Source: Cynocephalus volans
Lineage: Eukaryota > Chordata > Mammalia > Dermoptera > Cynocephalidae
DNA: 64,000 bases
Reading direction: 5' to 3'
Assembly: GCF_027409185.1 (NCBI RefSeq)
Contig: NC_084467.1
Span: 17,164,501 to 17,228,500 of the forward strand
Shown: positions 57,071 through 64,000 of the stretch, in pieces
How the letters are laid out: the number at the start of each line of letters is the position of its first letter
How positions within the stretch are numbered: position 1 is the stretch's first letter
The notes under the pieces: model-generated
Databases searched by the model: none
What the model saw: only the letters and a program-made list of their open reading frames with translations
Told to the model about the DNA's origin: nothing
Position numbers and translations under genes: made by a program

Positions 57071-57214
57071 TCCTGCTCCTCCAGGTAAGTCTGTGTACTT
57101 GGATATGCCTGTTCTTTCTGCCAGGATAGGGCATGCTCTACCTTGTCCCAGCCAGTCTGGACAACTCCTGCAGACCCAGATGAAACCTTGATGCTTTGGG
57201 AAAGCTTCCCTGAC

Positions 57215-57422
57215 CAGCTCTGGGTTTGAATGCCAGCTCCTCTATCTACCAAGCTGTATGACTTTGGGCAAATGTTACTAACCTTTCCATGCCTCATTTT
57301 TTTAACAAAAATAGTTTCTTTATTTCAGTGTTCTTGTGAGTTTCAAGTATGTAATATATATTAAATACTTATATGGTGACTGAAAGATAGGAAGTACTTA
57401 ATAAACGTTAGCTATAACTATT
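57215..57422 (+). repeat. MIR SINE
   Basis: 'gggtttgaatgccagctcct', 'actttgggcaaatgttact' and 'gtacttaataaacgttagct' are sense MIR. Confidence 0.75.
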
Positions 57423-57549
57423 GTGAATCCTCTGCTTTTCTAATTCCCTGCATCCTTATACATATCCCTGTCCTGGCACTTATTTTAATCATTGTTTGTC
57501 CTGCTATGAGACCTTAATTCCTTGAGTAGAGAGTGTGTCCTCATTCACT

Positions 57550-57990
57550 GTATTTCTTTGGCAGATATTTATTGAGTATGTGATATATTCCAGCAGTGAG
57601 GGCACAGTGGTGAAGGAAGCCCTTGAATTTACTTTTTCATGGAAGGAGACAGATAAGAAGAAAAACAGGTGAGCGCGCTCATTGCAGATAGTGATAAGCG
57701 CCATGAAGGAAATACAGTAGAGTGGTGTGGCGAGGATTAAGGTGCTACTTAAGCCTAGTCGGGGGGAGGTCTTCTTGAAGAGGTGAGAAGAGGCACAAAA
57801 TCTCAGCATGTCTGACAACAACAGAGAGGCAGCAGCGCATGACCAGAGCCCAGTGAGCATGCGTGGATGGGGGTGGAGAGATGGGTGAGGGCCAGCTGCT
57901 GAGGGCCTTGTAAGTTACAGGTTTGGATTTCATTCCCAGGGCCAGAAGAAGCCACTGAAGGGGTTCAGCTGGGGGGATATCATTCCTCTT
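57550..57990 (+). repeat. Old LINE2/MIR-class repeat
   Basis: 'gatatttattgagtatgtga', 'gtgataagcgccatgaagga', 'ctgagggccttgtaagtta' and 'gccactgaaggggttcagct'; same type of sequence as at 45700 and 59320. Confidence 0.5.
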
Positions 57991-58639
57991 TGCATCTGAG
58001 GTGCCTAGCACATGAGACACTAAGTGTCAAATATTGGTCACAATGCACCCTTGACCAATTGGCCCACACAAGCGATTCTTGGATTGTTTTCAAGTTAAAA
58101 CTTTATCATGTGCATATGGGTTCTTATCAAACCCTACAGGATGGGAAGAGAGTTGCTCAGTTATTTCTAGACTTTTCTCTCTCCTCTGTCCCATCTCATT
58201 TACCCATCTTCAGTGACCCAGATCATCTCTGCCAAAGATGTGTAACTGAGATGAAGGAGGCAAGCCTGTGCCGGTTAGAGAAAAGGCAATAGGAAACAGG
58301 ATCAGTCAGTTCATCTCCTTCCTCGACTCCAGGAAGGGTGGAGATCCCTGGACAAGCTTGACGATGTGGGCACAAGTGGAGGAGGGAGGCTCAGTAGCAC
58401 GAGGGGCTGCAGAGGGAGTGGGTCCCTCAGCTAGAGCCCGTGGAGCAGGTGCAGCTGCAGCAGCTGTAGCTCCCTGTGGTGTCGCAGGCCAAAGCAGGAG
58501 CACACCTACAGTCCTAGCAGCAGGCAGGGCTCCCAGCAAGGCTGGGCCAAGACCAGCCAGGGGGATCAGGGTGGAGGGGTGGGCTTGCGTCTCAGTGGTA
58601 TGAATTTACACAACAATGTCAACCTTTTGGTAACAACAG

Positions 58640-58930
58640 AGACACTTATATTTTGAACCTTTATTTTTATACAATATCACACATGAGAAAATTACTTAAA
58701 ACAAATGTACAGTAAAATGAATAATTATAAAGCAAACATTCATGTAATCATTACCCATGTCATGAAACAACATGGCCAACACCACCCCCCACCCCCACCC
58801 CATCCCGTCCAGATCATAACCCCATTTAAAGGCAGCCAGTAGTTAGCTTTTTATGATAATCACTTCCTTGCCTTTCTTTGTAGTTTTATCACCTATGAAT
58901 CACACAGAAAGTCTTAAATTAGGATTTTCT
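58640..58930 (-). repeat. Old L1 (L1M-type) fragment
   Basis: 'acaaatgtacagtaaaatga', 'catgtaatcattacccatgt' and 'catgaaacaacatggccaac' parallel the copy at 56740. Confidence 0.6.
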
Positions 58931-59319
58931 CATGTAAATCCTAAAACTGAAGACCACAGAAGAGAGCCTCTTTAATGTAGATCCTCTTCTTCTTTAGTAT
59001 ATCTTGGCAGGCCCTCAGGGAGTTGGTGGTGGATTTGCAGTTTTTAGCACTTGGCAGAGAATGCAGTTTGGAGGCTTCTCTCATTCAGTCAGTGTTGCAG
59101 TGTTGAAGGCATCTGAAGAGCACTGGGAGGGGCACAAAGAGGCATCCAGAACTGAGCCTGCCCCTGGGAGCTTACAGAGGGGGAGAAAAAGCATGGATAA
59201 ACATGACAGAATAGGCCGAGGCCCTGAAGAAGGTCTCAGCTGAGTGCTCTGGGAGGTTAGAAGAGGTAGGGATCAGATTTGCAGCAGGAAGCAGAGCCGA
59301 CTTTGTGGAAGATGTGGTA

Positions 59320-59760
59320 TTATGTTCATTCATGCATCATTTATCAAATATTTTTGAGGGCTAGCAGAGTGCCAGGAAATTAGGTAAAAAAAAATGCAAA
59401 CATGAGTAAAAGAAGATCCCTGACTTTTCATGACCTAATGATTTAGATAACATAGACACAAATAATTCCAATATGATATGCTTTAAATACAAAGTGTCAT
59501 AGGAACGATTGATTGTGTGGGGTTGTCGGGAGAAGCTTCAGAGCTGAAGCCTAGGTTAGTCCTTGAAAGAGAGAAGAATATGAGTTTGGCAGACAGAGAA
59601 GAAACACCAAATCTACAGAGGCACACAGGTGGGAAAGGACATGAAGTCAGTGCTGGCAAAATGTACGTTCATGGTGGGAACTTGACAGATAGGGTGGATG
59701 AGCAGGAACGATGTTTTAGGCAAGAAGAACAGCATGAGCAGGCCCAGAGAGGCATGAAAT
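59320..59760 (+). repeat. Old LINE2/MIR-class repeat
   Basis: 'tcatttatcaaatatttttg', 'agcagagtgccaggaaatta', 'acacaggtgggaaaggacat' and 'gagcaggcccagagaggcat'. Confidence 0.45.
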
Positions 59761-59825
59761 TATTAGCTGCATGCATAATACTAAGTAATTTAGTGTATCT
59801 GTGGCATAAGGTTTGATGATGGAAG

Positions 59826-60837
59826 ATGTGATGGTTAATTTGACATGTTAACTTGACTGGGCTGTGGGGTGCCCAGGTATTTGGTCAAATGCTATTCTGG
59901 GTATGTCTGTGAGGGAATTTGTGGGTGAGATTAATATACATTTGAATCAGCCCTGTACTGGCTAGCTGACAGGAAAAACAAAAACAAAACCAAACAAACC
60001 CAAAAAAACAAAGAAAAAAAAAATGAATCAGTAGGCTGAGTAAAGCAAATTGCCCTCCCTTATTTCAGTGGGCCTCATCCAGTTATTTGAAGGCCTCAAT
60101 AAAACAAAATCTCTGACCCTCCCTTGAGTAAGGGAGGTGTAGTGGAATGAGTTATGTCCCCTCAGAACTCATTGAAGCTTGAATTGTCTCCCAAGTTTTA
60201 TGTATTAGAAACTTAGCCCCCACTGAGACTGTTAAGAGGGTGGAAAATCCTATTATGGTAATCGAAACATGGAGACCCGAAGGGGTGATTGGATTGTTGG
60301 ACCACGCAGTAGTGAATGGATTAAAAATGGTGGCCAAGGGCGTGATTTTGAGGGCTTTAAAAGAAGAAGAGAGTCTGTCTCACTCTCTCTGCTCTCTCTG
60401 CTTCCACCATCTTGCAATGTGAGACCCCTGGGTCCCTGTTCCCACCACCAGATGGACTTTGGACTTCCCAGCCTCAGAAACTATAAGCAATAAATTTCAT
60501 TTTCTTTATAAATCAACCAGTTTCCATGTATTTTGTTATAAGCAACAAAAACAGACTAATACATGAGCATTTCTTGAGTCTTGAGCGTTCTGGCTTTTGG
60601 ACTGGAATGGAAACACCAGGTCCCCTGGTTGTCAGTCCTTAGGACTTGGACTGGAACTATACCATTGGCTCTCCTGGATCTCCAGCTTGCTGACTCATCT
60701 TGCAGATCTTGGGACTTGTCAGCCTCCATAATTGTTTGAGCCAATTCTTTATAATCTCTCTCTCTCTCTCTCTCAACACATACATATATGAATATCATAT
60801 TTTTATTTTTCTGGAGAACCCTGACTAATAGAGAAGG
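59826..60837 (+). repeat. Old LTR-type repeat interrupted by a MaLR LTR
   Basis: The outer element runs 'tgatggttaatttgacatgt', 'ttgactgggctgtggggtgc', 'gtgggcctcatccagttatt' up to about 60137. It resumes with 'actggaactataccattggc', 'agcctccataattgtttgag' and 'ggagaaccctgactaatag' to about 60837. A (CT)n run lies near 60762. Confidence 0.65.
60138..60562 (+). repeat. MaLR (MST/MLT1-type) LTR, copy 2, nested
   Basis: Close relative of 30562-30982: both share 'attgaagctt/tgaagtttct', 'atcctattatggtaat', 'accatcttgcaat', 'caccaccagatggactttgg' and an 'actaatac' end. It sits inside another LTR-type repeat. Confidence 0.75.
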
Positions 60838-62224
60838 GAAAGGAAAATAACTTTGGAAGGGCAAGTTGGTGCCAGATTACAGAGGACCCAGAACACCTAG
60901 CTGAAGGATGTTGAATTTTATTCTGAAAACAAAGTAGAAAACACTGAGGGTTTTAGCAAGGAAGTGACTTAATGAGAGCTGAGATCTGGAAAGATGAGTG
61001 CTGTGCTGTGTAAAATGAATTAAACAGATATTCTTCAAGGAATCTTCTAGAACTTGGATATGAATTTCATGGGTATAGGATCTATGATGCAGGAAAGTTT
61101 GGGAACCCCTGGATGTACAAGGGTGAGGGGGGACAAGAGCAGCTATAGGTGCTGCAGAACCCATGGGAAATGGAGGATGATTTTGGTCGTGCTGATGGAA
61201 CTTCTGAGTAGCTGGGAACTTGGAAATGAAGGTGGAAATATGGGCAGGAGGAGGTAGAGATTTGGGAGTCATCTACACAGAGAGTGGGAACAAGTACCAT
61301 GCAGGGGGCAGCAATGGCAGACTGATTCATTTTTATAAGTCCTGCTCTTGTAGGTGACAGAAATCTGATTCAGGCAGTAGAGAGTTATTGGCTAATGTGA
61401 CTGAAAATTGAAGCAAGCCTGGATCCAACAGCTCATGCAATGGCACTGGGACTTGGGTTCATGTGTCCATCTCTCAGCTCTGTTTCTCCATCTGTTTTGG
61501 TCTCATTCTCAGGCGGTCTCTCTCCTTGCAGTGGGAAGCCGGCTGCCAGCAGTGCCATGATTACATCCTGCCCCCAGCAAATAGAGTCCCTGAACTAGAA
61601 AGTTCTGACCAAAGTTCTAGAATTGAATCTCATGAGTCACATGCTCATTGCTGAGATGCTGTGGCAACAGGACTGTTCGGCCAAGCCTGGGTCATACGTC
61701 TATCCCTGCAAATGGAGTCATCTCCTCCAGAGCCACCTGGATTGAGAGTGGGGAATGAGCTGCTCCAGGAGAAATGAAATGCTATTACCAAAAGAAGGTG
61801 GAATGGACATTGGAATAGTAACCACAGGAGAAGGGCATCTGAAGACCCACGTGCTGCCTCTTCTGTTAATATGAAGCAGCTGTATCAAGTGGGGCAGTGG
61901 GCAGAGAGCAGGAGGAGGCTGGTGTCTGGGCTGGCAGCAAGGGATGGGGTAGCTGGGGTCAAATAGTAGGGCCACTGAAAAGGTCAGGGAGGGCCCTTCT
62001 GACAAAAACCTAACAACATAATAGACAAAGTGCTAAGTGAGTTCTTGTCTTCAGAACGAAGGCAGCAAAGTCCGAGCAGCTAGGTGACACCCCATCAAGA
62101 TATTGCTACTGATGGAAAGGGCAGACATTCTCTGGGGACATTGATGGGATTGTGAGATGGGGTGCAGGAAAAGGTATTGCCAACTGGCCTTGTGGAGGGA
62201 GAAAACCATTTTTTTCTCAAGTTT

Positions 62225-62560
62225 AAGAAACTAAGCTTCTGCACTTTTATAATAGTCAGAAATTTACAATAGCTAAAAACAACCTAAATTCCAACAGTAG
62301 GAGATTGGGAAAATATTGTAATGCTCATCCGGTAGAATGCAGCCTTTACAAATGATGTTTTATTTGACATGGAAAGATGTTTACAATGTAGTTTTGAAAG
62401 AGAAAAGTGGATTATAATACTATTTATGTGTAATAAATGTATATATACATAGAAAAACCTGGGAAGGTACACACTAAAATTTTAACAGTTGGTTTTATTA
62501 GGTATAGAACTACAGATGAAGATTATCTTCTGATTTATCTATAATAAACATGTTGGTAGT
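62225..62560 (+). repeat. Old L1 (L1M-type) fragment, sense
   Basis: 'aatagctaaaaacaacctaa', 'gtagaatgcagcctttacaa' and 'ataaatgtatatatacatag' match sense L1 ORF2 3' and UTR sequence. Confidence 0.55.
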
Positions 62561-62571
62561 GTGACACTGTA

Positions 62572-62770
62572 GCAGCCAACTAGAGCCAGCCTCCTGAGTC
62601 CAAGTCTCCACTCTGCCACTGCCTGGCTCGGTGACCTTGAGCAAGTCCCTTAACACCCCTGAACCTCAGTTCATGCACCCATATAATGTGGGTAATCGTT
62701 CTTAACTCATAGGGTGGCTGTACTACTACCACAAGCAAAGCTGTTAGCCCCATGCCTATAGTAACACTCA
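62572..62770 (+). repeat. MIR SINE
   Basis: 'ccaagtctccactctgccac', 'ccttgagcaagtcccttaac' and 'cctgaacctcagttcatgca' are sense MIR landmarks. Confidence 0.75.
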
Positions 62771-63267
62771 AAAATGTAGTTATTCTTCTTGTGAAATTAA
62801 AACATCCAAAAAATATGACTACTAAATCAAATATATTGAAAGGTGTCTTCCTTGACCAAATAGCTATGGTACGAATAAATAATAGTTCAATAAATGACGT
62901 ATTATTAAGATAACTATTTTTCTCTAACATGGAGAAACATCTGAGAATCGGTGAGGTAAGATTCCTCCGTATTCTCCCGAAGCTTGCACGCTAGCAGGAA
63001 AGACAAATGACAAACAGGTGCTGTGAAGGTAGGACGATCAGGGAAGGCAGTGACATTTGATGGCTGAGAGGTCTGGTGAAGAGGAGGCGGGCAGAGCAAA
63101 TACTAAGTGCAAAGCCTGGTGAGGCGGGAGAAAGCCTCCAACCCAACAGAAAACCCATGTGGCTGCTGCTCGGGACACTGGAGTGCAGGCAGAGATAAGA
63201 GCCGTGTTCAGCTGTCACCCCGCGGCGGCGGAGTGAATACAGGCGGGGGAAGTCAGGGGGCCATCCC

Positions 63268-63425
63268 CTTGCAGTGTGATCTCAGGCAAGTCACCACCTC
63301 TCTTTAGGAAGCCTTCGTCTTCTCTGCAAAATAAGGATGATAATGGTTTGCTTCACAAGGCTGCAAGGGTCAAAAGAAATGTTAGTGCAAGCGCTTTGCA
63401 CACCACCGTTCACGGTGTTATTCCA
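63268..63425 (+). repeat. MIR SINE next to the CDC42 promoter
   Basis: 'gtgatctcaggcaagtcacc', 'tctgcaaaataaggatgata' and 'cttcacaaggctgcaagggt' match sense MIR. Confidence 0.65.
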
Positions 63426-63598
63426 AGTAGAACCATACAAAAAGAACTGGGGAGCGCAACCCGGAACGAGGGCGTCGCGCCGGCGTGCGCGTGCGCGGAG
63501 GGCGGTGAATCCATGCGCCGCCTCGAACAGCCTCAGCCTCTCCTCTCTCCCAGCTCCTCCTACTTCCGCGGCCAGCCATTCGCTCGTCTCCTGCGTGC

Positions 63599-63606
63599 TG
63601 ACGTCA
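63599..63606 (+). promoter_or_regulatory. CDC42: Palindromic CRE (TGACGTCA) in the CDC42 promoter
   Basis: A perfect 8-bp CREB/ATF site lies about 20 bp upstream of the estimated start of exon 1. Confidence 0.65.
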
Positions 63607-63622
63607 GTGCGTGCCCCTGTCC

Positions 63623-63676
63623 GGCAGCCGAGGAGACCCCGTGCAGTGCTGCCAACGCCCCGGTGGAGAAGCTGAG
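63623..63676 (+). other. CDC42: CDC42 exon 1 (non-coding 5' UTR)
   Basis: The sequence ggcagccgaggagaccccgt followed by gtgctgccaacgccccggtg and ending gagaagctgag matches the 5' UTR of CDC42 mRNA as I know it. It ends at a consensus donor, gag|gtgagtgc, at 63677. The 5' boundary is approximate. Exon 2 with the start codon is beyond the window; its pseudogenic copy is at 21361-21511. Confidence 0.85.
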
Positions 63677-64000
63677 GTGAGTGCGGGGCCCGTGGCTCCC
63701 CTCGGGAGCGGTTCTTCCGCCGCCCAGTCCTCGCCGCGCCGTCCTTGGCTTCTCCCCATCCTCCTAGGAACCCCGTGTCTGGGATCCCGGGGGCCTGGGA
63801 ACGCGGGGAGCGTGGGAGTGCCCGGCTCGCGTACCGTCGTCCGGGCGAGCGCGGGTCCGGATTCTGTAGTGGGGCCGAGGGGCGGGGGTGGCCGCGGGGA
63901 AGGCGGAGGCTTACGCCCGAGGAGAAGTGCGCGGTCGGGCTTGGGGTGCCGGCCCCAGGGCGCGGGCGGGGCCGGGCTGTCACCGGGCAGCGGTAGAAGG

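Larger units (their letters stand above)
63180..64000 (+). promoter_or_regulatory. CDC42: CpG-island promoter of CDC42
   Basis: CpG density rises sharply from about 63440 to the right edge. There is no TATA box near the first exon; instead there are an NRF1-like sequence (tgcgcgtgcgc, 63486-63496), an ETS-type site (acttccgcgg, 63562-63571) and a perfect CRE. This is typical of a housekeeping gene. A MIR (about 63268-63425) abuts it upstream. The downstream part lies in intron 1 and runs off the window. Confidence 0.8.

Noticed and set aside
58300-58603. A 111-codon Ala/Gly-rich open frame
   Set aside because: Low-complexity composition, overlapping frames on both strands, no splice sites or domain.
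63291-63983. A 230-codon minus-strand frame over the CDC42 promoter
   Set aside because: CpG-island composition lacks stop codons; the sequence is Arg/Pro/Gly-rich with no recognisable domain.

Overview
The window is nuclear DNA from a placental mammal. Short exons with GT/AG borders lie in a sea of interspersed repeats (L1, L2, MIR, MER5/MER20-type hAT elements, MaLR/ERVL-type LTRs, endogenous retroviruses) and (TG)n tracts. The commonest young repeat is a tRNA-Ile-like SINE, present as single units and as head-to-tail dimers with an A-rich tail. From memory this matches the CYN SINE family of colugos (Dermoptera), so a colugo is the best guess. The species call is an inference; the mammal call is secure.

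Gene order, all on the + strand, is CELA3 (32.9-39.3 kb), a CpG-island locus with a SCAN-domain relic (about 47.9-51.4 kb), and the CpG-island promoter with first non-coding exon of CDC42 (63.2 kb to the right edge). This is the order I know from human 1p36.12 (CELA3B/CELA3A - LINC00339 - CDC42). CELA3 is a pancreatic elastase-like serine protease with eight coding exons. Its catalytic triad, zymogen cleavage site and splice sites are intact, but its last exon reads in a shifted frame and stops inside the AATAAA signal. The CDC42 body lies beyond the right edge.

The left 32 kb is mainly transposon territory. At 1-2.97 kb lies the 3' part of an old, gutted endogenous retrovirus (+ strand, most of pol missing, env broken by a SINE). 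At 4.85-11.77 kb lies a nearly full-length but inactivated class I (gammaretrovirus-like) provirus on the - strand, with paired LTRs, a 5-bp target duplication, a tRNA-Phe-type primer site and a triple 63-bp repeat in its leader. At 17.05-21.2 kb is a 5'-truncated L1 on the - strand. Directly beside it, at 21,361-21,511, sits a stray copy of CDC42 exon 2 with splice acceptor and donor but a 4-nt coding deletion. It is 42 kb upstream of the real CDC42 exon 1, so it looks like an unprocessed, partial duplication rather than a retrocopy.

Other notable structure: a compound (TG)n/minisatellite block at 42.8-43.35 kb, including an unbroken 215-bp GT tract, inside what looks like an L1 5' UTR; an odd AT-rich quasi-periodic sequence around it; and a pair of closely related MaLR-type LTRs at 30.6 and 60.1 kb. 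No tRNA, rRNA or CRISPR features were found. Stretches not listed (for example 12.9-14.2, 23.1-23.9, 28.4-29.6, 50.0-50.9, 51.7-53.1 and 61.0-62.2 kb) show only unique or unrecognisable old sequence.
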